From the NCBI GenBank assembly GCA_026397515.1, contig JAPLUU010000005.1, positions 1 to 64,000 of the forward strand: a stretch of 64,000 nt of DNA, written 5' to 3'. Below are positions 21,818 to 34,714 of the stretch, in pieces. The position numbers were made by a program, and so were the translations under genes. Origin of the DNA: a candidate division SR1 bacterium. GTDB taxonomy: Bacteria > Patescibacteriota > Gracilibacteria > Absconditabacterales > Absconditicoccaceae. The notes below the pieces were generated by a model. The model made no database searches. It saw nothing but the letters and a program-made list of their open reading frames with translations, and had not been told where the DNA came from. Position 1 is the stretch's first letter; each line of letters starts with the position of its first letter.

Positions 21818-22522
21818 TTAAAACATGTGATTGTTTTTCAAAATCCATCCTCCGATAATTGCTGCAGTTTCAGTTCTCAATATGGTATCACCGAGTCCAT
21901 AAATATCATATTTTTTTCATTCGAAGGTCTGGTAGTCTCTAGGAGTCAGTCCACCTTCCGGTCAAACTAATCCGTAGATCTGATCAGATTTTTGTATGGT
22001 TCATTCACCTGTTTTTTTATCAAATATCACTAAGGGAGTATCGCCTATCAATGTTTTGGGACTTGTCGTAAAGATCAATTTCGGCACGGCCCGTCCTCGT
22101 GATTGTTCGACAGCTTCTTTGATTATTTTCTGTAATCTTTCTTCTTTTTTGGGATTCCATTCTTTGAGAACTGATCTTTCTGAGGGCCAAAATATAATCT
22201 GATCTAGACCACATTCGGTCAGTTTTTGGACAATCAATTCTATTTTATCTCGTTTGTTTGGCATCGCGATAATCATACTTTTTTTCTCATTCGTTCATGT
22301 TTGGGTCTGCTCAGAAACTATCGTTCATTCAACCTGTTTGTTATCCCAACGATCTACACGGACTTCATATCTTATTTTTATGCTTTCATTTTCGGGACTT
22401 TGGATCCAGATACTATCTCCTATGCTTGTTCTGAGGACTTTTCTGAGTTGCGACAAAAGCTCGATATCAGCGATAACAATATTTTTATCTTTTTTTGTAT
22501 ATTCCGTGACAAAAAGTTGCAT
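21818..22522 (-). CDS. rsmE: 16S rRNA (uracil-1498-N3)-methyltransferase
   Basis: 234 aa. The start chosen is ATG 22522 (MQLFVTEYTKKDKN), since RsmE begins with a short strand leading into the PUA-like domain; codons before it are unconserved. Conserved parts are LRKVLRTSIGDSIWI, AMPNKRDKIELIVQKLTECG, WPSERSV, EAVEQSRGRAVPKL, then IYGLVGPEGGLTPRDY and LGDTILRTETAAI. The last two form the SPOUT-knot SAM site. It is the first gene of a two-gene minus-strand unit, divergent from the DUF212 gene. Confidence 0.95.
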
Positions 22523-22787
22523 AGACGAGTATATATAAAGAAACATATATCATTTTTTTAAGATTTTGGTATGCTAATGCAAGAAAATATATGCGTCATT
22601 TTTCGTTTTTTGCATTTGAATTTTAGTAGATTTTCAATACATATAAAATATACTGCCTGTTTTCGAAAACTGTAATCGCTTCATTCACATTCGTGCTTAC
22701 GGATTCTCAAATCGTCAGTATTGTTCTCACATCCAATCCATTACAGGATTGGTGGTCGAATAACTTTAGTTCAAGCCAATATTTTTC

Positions 22788-23279
22788 ATGATACAATACG
22801 CAATCGACGCTTTCAGAGATTATTTTGCTCAAGGATTCCAGATGTCTCCGATTTTTATCGTTATCACCGTCTGATGTATTATCCAAATAGTGAAAGTAAT
22901 TATAGATTTGATCAGATATAAACGTTTTTATATAGGACATATTTTCGCTTCTGGTGGATTTCCATCATTTCATAGCGGATTAGCAAGTAGTGTGACGATG
23001 TTGGTCCGATTAGAATATGGATTTGGAAGTGTATTATTTGCCGTAGCATTTGCATTCAGCGTATTATTTGCTTACGACGCGATGAATCTTAGATATGAAA
23101 CCTGACAACATGCACATTATATCAATGATTTGAGATTAGAACTTCAAGCTATTCTACAGAAAAAAGAGAAAGGAATACTTAAAGAAAGAATCTGACATAC
23201 ACCACTTGAAGTTGCATGAGGAATATTGTTTGGTTCCATTTTAACGTATGTGTTTTACTATATCTATTTTATAGGATAA
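22788..23279 (+). CDS. Divergent PAP2 (DUF212) membrane protein
   Basis: 163 aa from ATG 22788, which follows an in-frame TAG at 22767. The N-terminal helix SPIFIVITVGCIIQIVKVI leads into GHIFASGGFPSFHSGLASSV, the PAP2-like GG.PS.HS motif. Next come YGFGSVLFAVAFAFSVLFAYD, the AMNLRYETGQHAHYIN helix and GHTPLEVAGGILFG. These match DUF212 proteins, thought to be acid phosphatase-like lipid phosphatases, though direct evidence is thin. About 265 bases upstream to rsmE hold no convincing gene and should contain the divergent promoters. Confidence 0.88.
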
Positions 23280-23363
23280 TAACCAAATACGTCTCTTGTC
23301 CACGACAGTGGAGAAATAAAAAATTATCATTTCTTTAGGTAGATTCATTGTTTCATTATAAAT

Positions 23364-24206
23364 ATGATAAAATTTGTTGTCCCTAAACCAGTCAAAAAAA
23401 TACAAAGACATTATAGCCCTATACATTCAGACAAAAAAAAACTCAAAGTCTGATTCCATTTTTTTTCTATAAAAATAATCCGAATAATATTTATTATATT
23501 TGCACTTATCTACGGATGATTTCTCTTGCTTAAAAATTCACTTTTCAATCATCAATATACCATAAAAAGAGTAGTCTATAGTTCTGGAGATATTTCTTGG
23601 TATGATGATCCATATCTCTATAAGCGCATAAATACATGGATAAAAGGAGAAAACTATTATGTAGTAAATCTAGAAAAATCTAAAGTACTCAAAGATATTC
23701 AGTCTATCTATCCTATGATATCAGCGCTTGATCTGACCTATCTCTCATCAAATACCGTTGCAGTAAAATTAACATTCATTCCCGTCGATATGATAATAAG
23801 AAATCAAAACGTGGGATTTGCTCTTATCGGTAGTACAGTACTCCGTATTTATTCATGAAACCAAATTGCAAAATGAATACATGTACTCAATCTGCCACCA
23901 TATCTTAGTGGTATGAATTCACTTTCTGGAATTTTTTATAGACAACCAGCCACGGGATTGGTTCAACAGATACATCTTATGTATCAGTGATTCCCTGGGC
24001 TTGATCATATAGAATATTTACCATGATGAGAGAGATCAATCGTATTTTTGGATGGAAAAAAATTCTATATCAATAATTTGGGAGATATTCCCAATCAGAT
24101 TAGAAATTATCAGTTACTCAAAAAATATTATAAGGAATATAAATCACTACAAAATATAGATCTTGGAAGTTTGGAAAAAGACAAAATTATCGTAAGTAAA
24201 TTTTAA
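23364..24206 (+). CDS. ftsQ: FtsQ/DivIB-like cell division protein
   Basis: 280 aa. A basic cytoplasmic N-terminus of about 45 residues is followed by one membrane helix (SIKIIRIIFIIFALIYGGFL). A POTRA-like stretch follows: YTIKRVVYSSGDISWYD, then WIKGENYYVVNLEKSKVLK and VAVKLTFIPVDMIIRN. The second half has GIFYRQPATGLVQQI and VFLDGKKFYINNLGD. This single-pass layout with an external POTRA then a beta domain is that of FtsQ, which links early and late divisome parts. Sequence identity to FtsQ is low by eye, so the call rests on topology and pattern. It sits 16 bases before the deaminase gene. Confidence 0.6.
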
Positions 24207-24222
24207 TTTTTTTCTCCAAAAG

Positions 24223-24729
24223 ATGAACGAAGAATTTATGAGAGAAGCAATCAAATTGTCGTTAGAAAATATGCAAAAAAATGCATGATGACCATTTGGT
24301 GCAGTTATCGTCAAAGATGGTAAAATCGTATGAAGAGGACGAAATCAAGTGACCTCAAGTAATGATCCGACAGCACATGGAGAAGTAGTTGCTATCCGCG
24401 ATGCATGCAAAAATTTGTGAACATTTGATTTAACTGGCTGTGAAATGTATACATCATGCGAACCTTGTCCGATGTGTTATGGGGCAATGTCGCGAGCAAG
24501 AATAGGTAAGATGTATTATGGAAATACACAACATGATGCAGCAGATATAGGATTCGATGATAGCGCATTTCGAGAAGATATAAAAAAAGAATCCACTCAG
24601 AGAAATATTCCCGTCCAGCAAATACTCCATGATGAAGCATTAGCCGTATCAAAGTGTGGACAGAAAAACAAGATAAGATTGAATATTAATTTTCTTTCCT
24701 CACCCCCTTACCCCCTCTCCACTTCGTAG
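24223..24729 (+). CDS. Guanine/cytidine-type nucleoside deaminase (GuaD/TadA-like)
   Basis: 168 aa. The zinc-dependent deaminase motifs are TAHGEVVAIRDAC (HxE) and MYTSCEPCPMCYGAMSRA (PCxxC). GPFGAVIVKDGKIVG starts the core, and DIGFDDSAFREDI near the C-terminus favours guanine deaminase over tRNA adenosine deaminase. HGE replaces the usual HAE; the G is a regular GGA codon. The last 13 residues (FLSSPPYPLSTS) and the TAG stop are encoded by a GC-rich palindromic repeat, so the native 3' end was probably displaced. A cysteine desulfurase gene follows in the same direction. Confidence 0.85.
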
Positions 24730-24780
24730 AGAGGGTGTTGCTCCCTCTCCATGAAATGGGGAGGGTTGGGGTGGGGTAAG
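24698..24780. repeat. GC-rich palindromic element overlapping a gene end
   Basis: CCTCACCCCCTTACCCCCTC at the left end is mirrored by GGGTTGGGGTGGGGTAAG at the right end. Internal hairpins are CCCTCTCCACTTCGTAGAGAGGG and CTCCATGAAATGGGGAG. Base composition is very unlike the A/T-rich surroundings. The left arm codes the last residues of the deaminase. Confidence 0.75.
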
Positions 24781-24821
24781 TTACAATAAAATAAAGAAAA
24801 TTTATTACTTATGTATTGCTC

Positions 24822-26015
24822 ATGAAAAAAGACTTTCCGATATTCAAAAATAATCCATGATTAGTTTTTTTAGACAACGCTGCATCATCACAAAAACCGC
24901 AATACGTGATTGATGGAGTTTCTGAATTCGTCAGCCATGATTACGCAAATATTCATAGATGATTATATTCATTATCTGAAAAATCTGAAACAGCATACCA
25001 TCATTCCAAAGAGCTCGTAGGTGAATTACTCAACTGCAAAGCGAGCGAAATTATTTACAGTTATAATTCTACATATGCGATAAATCTTATTGCACAATCA
25101 CTCGTAATTTCAGATATTTTAAAGACTTGAGATACGGTTCTTCTGTGAATTCGGGAGCATCATTCTAATATCCTTCCTTGGCAAATTTTAGCAGAGAAAA
25201 AATGATTCAATATAGAGTTTTTCAACATAAACGACGAATATGAAATCGATCGAAATGATTTTGATCAGAAATATAGTGATAACGTAAAAGTAGTTTCTGT
25301 CGCACATGTCTCCAATGTCACCGGAAAAATTTATGATGTGAAAAAAATAAAATCCAAACTTCGCGACGACACATTTTTCCTCGTAGACGGTTCACAATCA
25401 GTACCGAATTTCCCTGTTGATGTGCAAGATATTTGATGTGATTGCTTAGTGTTCACCGGACACAAAATGATGGCCTATACAGGAATTTGAGTTATCTTTT
25501 TAAAAAAAGAATGGATCAGAAAACTTGTTCCTGCTTTCCGTGGGGGAGGAACTGTTGAGGATGTAGATATTCAGTGACATACTTTGGCAAACAATTCCGA
25601 TAAATTCGAAGCCGGAACACCAAATATTATCTGAGCTGTCTCACTATTGAAAGCACTCGAATATATAAAATCTATCTGATGAATGAAAAAAATCCGAGAA
25701 CATGAACAAAAATTAGTAAAATTATGTTTAGCAGGATTTGCAAAATACCAAGACAAGATAGAGATTCTCTGACCCATAAATACTGATAGGGTAGCGGTAT
25801 TCTCTTTCCTCCTTGCCAACAACACCAATTTCAACAATATCGGCGAAACATTTTCTGATGCAAATATTGCGATTCGCTGTGGTGGTCACTGTGCATATCC
25901 ACTTCATAAACATTTCAAAAAACCATGAACCTGTAGAATGAGTGCATATCTCTATAATGACGAAAGCGATATAGCAAAATTCTTTGATGTTCTAGACTGA
26001 TTAATTGCCTCATAA
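24822..26015 (+). CDS. sufS: Cysteine desulfurase, SufS-like
   Basis: 397 aa, PLP-dependent aminotransferase class V. VFLDNAASSQKPQYVIDGV opens the fold; then HRGLYSLSEKSETAYHHSK, GIREHHSNILPWQ (PLP-contact His), VAHVSNVTGKIYDVKKI, LVDGSQSVPN and VFTGHKMMAYTGIG with the Schiff-base Lys. The active-site loop with the sulfur-carrying Cys is IAIRCGGHCAYPLH, matching the group II (SufS) pattern R.GHHCA apart from a C-G-G-H variation. It supplies sulfur for Fe-S clusters or tRNA thiolation. No SufU, SufBCD or other partner is in the window. A strong terminator follows. Confidence 0.93.
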
Positions 26016-26035
26016 TAAAATAATTACTATTCAAT

Positions 26036-26066
26036 AAAAAAATCTGTACCATTACAGATTTTTTTG
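26036..26066. terminator. Terminator after cysteine desulfurase
   Basis: AATCTGTA-CCAT-TACAGATT with A-run before and T-run after; it could work in both directions. Confidence 0.88.
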
Positions 26067-26161
26067 TAATAGTACTATATATATCAAATAGAGAATATTT
26101 GACAAAAAAAATATTCTGAATATACTTAGTATATGGTATTTTATTCATTTTGTAAAATAAT

Positions 26162-26902
26162 ATGGTTGATATGGAAATAGTAAAAAATATAGCCAAAGAT
26201 GAAGCTATGAATTATGGTAAACAGAAAAGTAATGAAGTACTTTCTGATCCAGAAAAATTTAAAGATATCCTTGATAAAATCAGTAAAAATAATGCTTTTA
26301 AAAAAGTAAAAAAAATCTGGGATGATTGTGAAGAAAGCGATAAAGAAAAAGTATATACAGCTGGCCAACAGAAATGAAAGGGTGTTGTAGAAAAAATTAT
26401 CGATCCATTATGATTGGGTATTATACAGACAACTAAACAAGTTGATCCTACACTTGCTACCATACAAATGTTGCGTTACAAAAACAATAATCTTAAGTGA
26501 TTGAAAACAGTGTGTCCACCACAGACATTTGAAACGACCATGAGATTGCTTGTGCATTTATGATTATTGGATTCACCCAAAAAAATAACTCCAGAAATTA
26601 TGCTTGAAGATCTCAAAAGCGATACCAAATCGGTAAATATAAAATTAACGGCATTTGAAGCGATTGCAACGGTAGTCCCTTATCTAAGACCACTATTGCT
26701 ACTGATCCAAACTTTAAAACAATATGCGAAAAAATTATGAGAAACATCTGTACAACATATGATTATTGAAAATAATATGAACATACAATCACCTAAAAAT
26801 CAAGAAGGAAAAAACACAGAAACAAGTGAAGCATTATTAGCAAGCAAAATAAAAGAAAATATAACGCTCAAAGAGGTTCTTGATAATAAAAATAATTCAT
26901 AG
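26162..26902 (+). CDS. Hypothetical protein, first gene of the 26-36 kb cluster
   Basis: 246 aa, ATG at 26162, TAG at 26900. Not recognised. The N-terminal 75 residues are a charged helical region (EIVKNIAKDEAMNYGKQKSN, KVKKIWDDCEESDKEKVYTA). The middle has PPQTFETTMRLLVHLGLLDS, and a hydrophobic helix follows (FEAIATVVPYLRPLLLLIQT). The tail is polar. It has no signal peptide. It precedes two larger proteins with related composition and is separated from the next by 135 bases, so it may have its own transcript. It may be a cytosolic partner of the cluster; that is inference from position only. Confidence 0.7.
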
Positions 26903-27037
26903 ATCCTCCATAAAAAACAAGAAAGATATTACTTCTTAATAGGTACAAAAAGTGAATAATTAAAATAAATGAAACATAAGAACAGGCAATCTGATATAGA
27001 AGTTTCCAAAAATTAGTTTTTATTTTTGTATAAGATA

Positions 27038-28702
27038 ATGAGTACTACTACGGGTATAGATGAGTTACAAACACAAGTAGATCAGGTTAGTACTGATCTT
27101 GCTTCTCTTAAAACAGAAACAAATGAAACTATCAAGAAAACAAAAATTGAAGAAGCTGCAGTAAAGGTAAAAACTACGAAAGAATTAATTACAAAAGAAA
27201 TTGATGCACTTAAGTGACTTACCGACACTATCTCAATAGAAAATAAAGCTAAACTTGAAAAAATGTTTACGACTTTAGAAACATTGGAAACTTCAAATAC
27301 AGATCTTGCAACACTCAAAGCAGATGTAAATAAAAATTGGATTACAAAACAGCGAGATGGGGTGATAAGTAAAGAAGAATGGAAAACAAATACATGAGCA
27401 AATATTTTACGTGTAGCATGATGAATATGAGCCGTTGCTTTGGCATGGAAGTGAGTTAAATGGCTCTTTGGTATAGGAAAAGATAAGGAAAAGAAAAAGG
27501 AAGATGAATCAGATAAAGATGATAAAGAAGAAAGCAAAGAAAAATCATGATCATCTTGGCGAAAATGGCTTCTCGGTTGAGCAGCTTTGACAGCAGGAGG
27601 ATATGGTTTATATCATCTATTGAAATGAGGTAGTCTGAGTTTTGAGGATTCTCTTATTGAGGCGGAAGCAGATCTCTGAACTATCTCTGAGTCTGATGAG
27701 ATAAATATCGATAGATGAAGGATTACATATGAAAAATCCGTTAAACAGATAAAGTCATATGAGTTATGAACAAAAATAGATAAATGAGAATGATGGTTCG
27801 GTTCTAAAAAAATAGAATGATTAGATATAAAGTTTTCTGATTATAAACAGTTGATACATGCGGCAAACCTAGTTAATTACATTAAACATAAATTTACATG
27901 AAGATGTAAAACTGACACTCCTTTTCATGCAGGTGATTGGACATGAGATTATTATATTGATGTTAAAAGTTGAGATGGTGATATTGAAGAAGAGGAAATA
28001 ATCAGCTGATGAATATTTTCTACTCTATCTAAAATTTGTCCTGATTTGCTTAATGGGATTTTTACTGATACCATAAATAAAGATAAATTTCTAGCATATC
28101 TCAATAAACAGTGAATTTGGAAGGAATGAAATGTTACAGCTCCTGATGCAAAATGAGATAAAATACAAAAGACAATGAATAAAATATTTCAGGAAATAAT
28201 TGATACACCAAGTGAATTCGATCCTTTATGAAAAGAAAGATGACAAATTATCACAACACCAGGAAATACAGATAAGACAGAATATACAATAAAGAGTCGA
28301 TGAACTCCTGCACAAGAAACAAAAGTGGATATGGTGGCAGATGCTGATGGCACGATTATTTCATGAAAAATTGATTGATTAGAAATAAAGTTTGCTACGG
28401 TTAAGGAATTGTTAAAGACAGCAAATCTGGTAAACAAAATAAAATATCAATATCATGTTGTAACGCCATTATTACTTGGTCCAACGGACAAAGCCTTTTA
28501 TCGAACGAGTTCATTTTGAGTAGTAGGATGACATCCATGAATATATGTGGATAATTCAACGGCTTGGACATTGGATGATAGAGTTATAAAAAAAGATACA
28601 TTAGAAAGCTCATTTCCTACAGTATTAATAAGCAAAGATGTATTTATTGCATATTTAAATTGATTGAAAGACGAAAATGATAAATGATTATGGGAAAAAT
28701 AA
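27038..28702 (+). CDS. Coiled-coil membrane-hairpin protein with duplicated C-terminal domain
   Basis: 554 aa from ATG 27038. Residues 1-110 are coiled coil, including ETNETIKKTKIEEAAVKVKT and TTLETLETSNTDLATLKADV. Two hydrophobic segments (LRVAGGIGAVALAWKGVKWL; KWLLGGAALTAGGYGLYHLL) flank a loop of alternating Lys/Glu/Asp, suggesting a membrane hairpin. The remainder holds two copies of a domain of about 150 aa: each has G.(D/E)IKF....(Q/E)L(I/L)..ANLVN.IK and ends in (D/V)F.AYLN. No known family is recognised. The N-terminal module recurs in the next gene, so the two proteins probably share a partner or location. Confidence 0.75.
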
Positions 28703-28961
28703 TATTTTTATATATCTTAATTTTTCTTTAAAAATATGAGAAAAGAGTAATAAAAAAAACAATAATATATATGAGAAAGAAAACAGAGAAATCCATAAAA
28801 AATAGAGTAAAAATAGTTCAAAATGGTAATTAGATATAAACACAATAATATGTCAAGAAATATTCGTCATCAAACGGGTATTTTTTTGTTTTAAAGGGTG
28901 TTTTCGGATATAATTGATATAGAATATACGATAGGTAAATTTTTAGATCAAAAGGTAGAGT

Positions 28962-31900
28962 ATGACTAATGTGGAAACATTAAAAATACAAGAACAAATA
29001 GATAAGGTAAAAACAGCACTTGATAAACTCAAAGCAGAGACTTCTGTAGATCAAAAAAAAATCCAGGCAAAAGAGATAGCGACAGATGTTACCACTGTCA
29101 AGGAAGCAATCAATAAAGAGCTAGAAACGCTAAAATGAAAGGCAGATAAAGAATCGTTAGAAACCAAAACCAAGCTTGAAGAAATGCTTGAAACACTGGA
29201 AACAATGGAAAGTTCAAGTACTGATCTTACAGCACTCAAGGCGGAAGTAATAGCTCCCAAAATAGATATTCCCGTAACAGGTGCAGAGACTATGGACAAT
29301 AGTGTAGATCTTGCTACCATCACAACTAATATTACTACAATAACAACATTAGCTACGACATTGCAATCAGAAATTGATGCATATACATTAGCGAAAGCAA
29401 AAATGACAGCACCAGAGATTACTATCAAAGAAAAAGATATCGTAGCCAAAAAATTGGTCATTGAAACCAAAAGAAAAGAGACGCAAGCACTGATAGATAA
29501 AATCAGAGCAGCACGAAAAGCACTCAAGATTAAAGATATGGCAGAATGACTACCTAAAACAGCATTAGAAAAACTTCAAACTGCTGATGAAACAGTACTT
29601 ACAGCAGATCAAACTGCACTTGATAAGATAGAGACCCCAGGAAGAACATTTTTTGAAAAAGTAGGTGATGTAACAAAAAAGGGATGGAGGAAAGTAGGGG
29701 AATGAGCTGAAAAGACTTGGGAATGGGCAAGCAAAAATCCAGGACGAGCTATTGCAGGTACTTTAGGTATCGTATGAGTAGTTCGATGAATTTCTAGATT
29801 GTTCAAAAAAAAGAAAACAAGCGAAACATCAGATAAAGATAAAACAGAAAAAAAATGATTTCGAGATAGGTGGTATGGAAAAGCATTGAAATGGTGAGCA
29901 ATAGGTACAGGAGTATGGTTTTTGGGAAAACGATTGTTGACAGGTAAATTGCCACGATCCAAGAAAGATTGAACAGGTGCTGATGCAGATGATGCCATGA
30001 GATCAGAATCCAATGCAAGTGAAAATTTTACTCAATTAAAAAAAGATAATCCTGAAAAAGCAAAAGAATTCACTACGATGGGAGATAATATAAATACATT
30101 TTATGACGGCATTCAGAAGTTCGATGATGGGACTATGCCGACATGACTAGCAGAAGAAAAATTATGATGATCAAAAGATACATATTCTTGAGCCATACCT
30201 AGTGTATTAGACAATACATTTACAGATATTAAAACATTACAATCACAGAAAGCAACATTTCTTCTTTGTATGTATGGAACAAAAGAAACAATTATAAAGT
30301 CATTGGGTGATACGTTAAGTACCTATTGAGCCAAATTTGTAAATAGTATTTTAGGTATGACATCATTTACAGCAGGTATCGTAGATAAAGATAATCTCAA
30401 AGATAAAATGAATACTTTCCTTGCGGGAGAAAATAGTTTACAAGAATTACAGTTGGTATTCCGTAAAATGTTTAAAGTGATATCCTATATCAATTATGCA
30501 GAAAATGCGATTATCGGGAAGGAGATAGAAAAGACGTATAAAGCAGGAGAAAAAGTATATAAAAAATGAACAGATGATAAGCGAGAAGATGTTTCTACGT
30601 GAGCAGATGATAAAGAAGATTTGAAATGATTGATAGATGAAATACAAGAAGATCCTGAAAATTATAAAATAGGGACGCAAGTCGCATCAATATATTTATC
30701 CACTATAAATAGTGGAAAACTTAATACTCTATCTACTTATACTATTACCAGTACAGAGTTGTTTGAATATAATCCTACCATAAAAACAACAGTGGATACC
30801 TATAATAAAAAAAGAGATGTAACGTTGTCACTTCTCAAGACCAACCAAACAAAGGCATTAGAATGATTAGTAACATCTTGTGGAGATGAAATAGCCGATA
30901 GTGCTCGAGAATCTTGGACTAATTATTTACCGCTTTTACATTGAGCTGAAGTCTTTGGTGCATGAAATAAAAATAAAGCGAAAAAAATGCTTGAAGACGA
31001 TGCAGGATACAAAGCAAAAGTAAAAAAATATCAGGATAAGTTTGAATTATTAAAGACAGAAAAAGATATTAATGTGGTAAAAAAAGCAATAGATGATTAT
31101 TATGCTACGCTCAAAGAATTAGCGACAACAGAAAATGCTATTGCGGAAGTCACTGAAGAAAATGGAAATACCACGATCAATATCGTGACTGGTGCATGGA
31201 ATGTTGCCAAAGGATGACCAGAGTCTATGTTTATGGGAATAAAAATGATTAATAAAGGGTGAGTATGGAATATAGTGAAATGAAGTGTAATGCTTTATGA
31301 GGGAGTCGCTACAACTACTGTGGTGGCATGAATACTACTAAGAAGTCCAAAACTTTTCATATTTTGAGGAAAAATGGCTGTTGCTCCCATACGATATACA
31401 GGTAAATTATTATATAAATGATGAAGCCTTATAATAAACTGATGAACTGCATGAGTCCAATGAACTGTACTAACTGCAAGTGTAGAATCTGAAGCTGCAT
31501 TAGCTAAGATAGCAACCATTGCCAAGTCCACAGAAAATCTTGGAGATATCACCACGCTTGCAGGTAAATATACAAGTTTGTTGACTAAAGCAGATGATGT
31601 GAATAGTTTGACGTATAAAATATTACAGCAGTGGTGAACAGCTGAGGGTGATGCTACTAAATATTTAACAGACGCTACACAGATAGCTAAAGCCAAAACA
31701 TATGCAGAAAAAGTTATCGAATTAAATAAATGAGTTGAATGAACAGTAGAGACTACGAAGATATGAGAGGCATGGAAGTGAGCCAAGACAATGTTCAAGG
31801 AATGAATGGAAAAAGTAAAAAGCCTCTTCACCAAAAACACTACCTTATCTGCTACACAGAAAGCAGGTCTAGAAGATTGAATTACAAAAGCCACAAATAA

Positions 31901-34691
31901 AACGGATGCAATTACCTGAAAAACCATTGAAGCAGCTACAAAAAATCCGACAGGCGAAGAATCAAAAGCAGTAGGTGCGGTGTTAAAAGAACAACTAGGT
32001 ATGCGAGCAAGAGTGTTGAAATGGTGCCCATTATTGATTGATGGAGTGATTACCATATTCCAAGGGGTGGGCATGGGAAACGAAGCAGAAGAGATCAGTA
32101 AAATAAATACGGAAAGAGGATCTGTGAGAGACGAAAAAGCTAGCTTTACGGTTCTTCTAGGTACCGCGGAGATAGCATTATTTGCTGTAGGAGTTGCTAT
32201 GGCATGGAATCCAGCATGATGGGTGATACTTGCTATCACTGCAGGAATAGAAACAGTCAAATATGCAGCGAATAAATATTATGAAGTTGTAGAGACCTAT
32301 TATAGAAATTTCGAAGATTTCAAAAGGATGTATATGTCACATATCAAACAGGAGATAATTTCCAAGGAAGCTTGGGGTGATGGTATAGATATCTCGCTTC
32401 AGGAAAATTTCCAAGAAGCAGTATCTGCAGTTTTTGGATCGCGATGTCATGGTGAAGGCAAGAAAACACTTTCATTGAAAACGAGAGAAGATGCAATCAG
32501 AGCACTTATCTGGATGGAAGAATGTGAAAATTATCCATATTCGACATTAAATAGTGATGATTTCGTCTGAGATGATCTTATGCGCAAAGAGATCTCTACA
32601 GAAAAATTAGCAATGAAGGCTGATAGTGTGGTAAGATTCGATTATCTCAAGAAAAAATATGGAGACACGTTCATCTCGGCAGAAAAGATAAAAGCTACAG
32701 CGGGAAAAGAAGCATTAGATAAAGCGCTTCTAGAATCTAGAAAGTATCTCAAGATGACAAAAGATACTACAACCAAATCTACTGATATCGATAGCTATCA
32801 AAAAGAGACCTTGGCGACATTAGAAAAGAATGCTGGATTTGCAAAACTAGATGCATTGTATATTTCCAACCCACTGCAATTCCATAAAATCATGAAATCA
32901 TTGCCATATTATAGCTATATGTTTCAGCAATTTGATAAGGATACCTATGTAAATTATGATACTATAAAAGCGAATATGGACTACGTAGTCCAATATTACA
33001 ATTACAAAACGTTCGGACTGCTTCCTTCTGATATTCCTACCATAACGGTAGAAGCCGATAAGGTAGATTATGCCATGATGGAAGAATTCTTTTTCGAATT
33101 TAAAATAAAACCTACCGGATTTACAAAAGAAGATCTAGAGAATGGATTTACCAACGGACAGATAGATATAATGACTCCGGATATGGTAGAATCAGCAGAA
33201 AGTGTCTCTGAATCTCTAGGACAGAATATCTTATATAGGGTAGCCAGAGAAGTCCTTGGATGATACACATGAGGAAATACGTTAGAAGAACTCAAAAGTT
33301 TTTATATTCCATCAGAAAAAGAACATAACGGTATTTATTATGAAGATGGTAAATGGAAACTTAATCAGACATCAAATCGATATACTGTGAATACAGGAAT
33401 GATATATGATCCTGTTATGTTATGAATAATAAACATGAATATTATGTGATTAGGACAAGCAGATCGAGACAAATCGTTCGCTACAGATGAAGGACTAAAT
33501 GATCTTAAAAATATTACTATCCTTTCTATTTTCGTACATAAATTTACTCAAGATAATTATACAGATGGAAATCTAATAAATACTGATACCGGAACTGCAG
33601 AAGGAAAAATAAATAAAGAATATGGTAAACTGATAAACAAAATAGTCGCTGAAGAATTAGCATATAGAAAGCCGGAAACCGTAGAAAAGTATAAGACAGA
33701 AGCATTGGCTTATATCAAAGAAAACAGTGATGGTAAATACATTCCTTTGAGTGTAGACTTGATAACTAAATTGACAAAAGCAGGAGTATATAATACCGGA
33801 TATTATTATTACAAGCGAGATGGAACCAAATTGACTGCTTTGGAAGCTGTAGTAGCAACAATTCCTAGCTTCTTCAAAGTAAAATGTTGATTGACTACCA
33901 ATATAGAAACATATCAAGTGAAAGAAGTAGCATCTTCTACCGAGATCAAAGAAAAAATGAGTACTATAGATGGATTGATTTCTAGATTATCTACAACTAT
34001 AGCTTTAGATGATGAAGATCTAGATGTCCAAGCAGATATCAAAAAAATGATAGCAGCTAAAGGATTAAAATGGGCAGAATTAAAAATTCAATTAAATCAT
34101 ATGGAACAGACTAAAGCAAAAGAAATTTTAGATGTACAATATGAAACATTCAAGACATTCTTTGATAATGTATATCTGATGATACTTCATTGTGGTTCAA
34201 CGGGTTCTAGTAATGATGTCGATAGCTACGATGATTATCTTTCAATCAGTAGTTATAGTACATCATCATTATTGACCTTCCAAACAAGCACAGGGACAAC
34301 AAAAGTTGAAGTAGCCATTCCTGATTTTGGATATACTAATGAATTCAATACAACGGTCTTGAAGTATATAACACCATATAAAAATAAGACAGTCTCAGAC
34401 TTATTATGTTCCAAAGAGGCTAGTGATATCATATTGGGTAAAAAGTATGCACAGGAAATATTAAAATCTATATTAGAATCTGCTATGATAAAATATGATG
34501 ATACAGGTACGATCCAGCAATGAATATGTAATGCTGGAGCTCAAAGCGTAGACGAAGCTTTGCTTGTTAAAAGATTAGCAATTAATGTAAAAACCGTAAA
34601 GGAAGATGTATTGGTCGCAAAAGACGACACAAAAGATGCTACAAAAGACGACACAAAAGATGCTACAAAAGATGCTACAATTACTAAATAA
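28962..34691 (+). CDS. Giant (1909 aa) coiled-coil and membrane protein
   Basis: Start ATG 28962 follows AGGTAGAG, a plausible ribosome-binding sequence; stop TAA at 34689. The first 220 residues are coiled coil, with the module KTKLEEMLETLETMESSSTD and LTALKAEV shared with the preceding gene. Then come a hydrophobic segment (GRAIAGTLGIVGVVRGISRL), a Lys/Asp-rich loop and a second hydrophobic segment. A long helical region follows, then a strong hydrophobic pair near residue 1065 (LLGTAEIALFAVGVAMAWNP; WVILAITAGIETV). The last 800 residues are soluble, mixed alpha/beta, and end in a KDDTKDATKD repeat. No enzyme motif is seen. UGA is used for glycine throughout, so the gene is native. It may be a scaffold or an envelope-spanning toxin or adhesin. 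Confidence 0.8.
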
Positions 34692-34714
34692 ATTTTATCT
34701 TTAAAATTTATTGC

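Noticed and set aside
28771-28833. 20-codon ORF between the 554-aa and 1909-aa genes
   Set aside because: Too short and of simple Lys/Asn composition.
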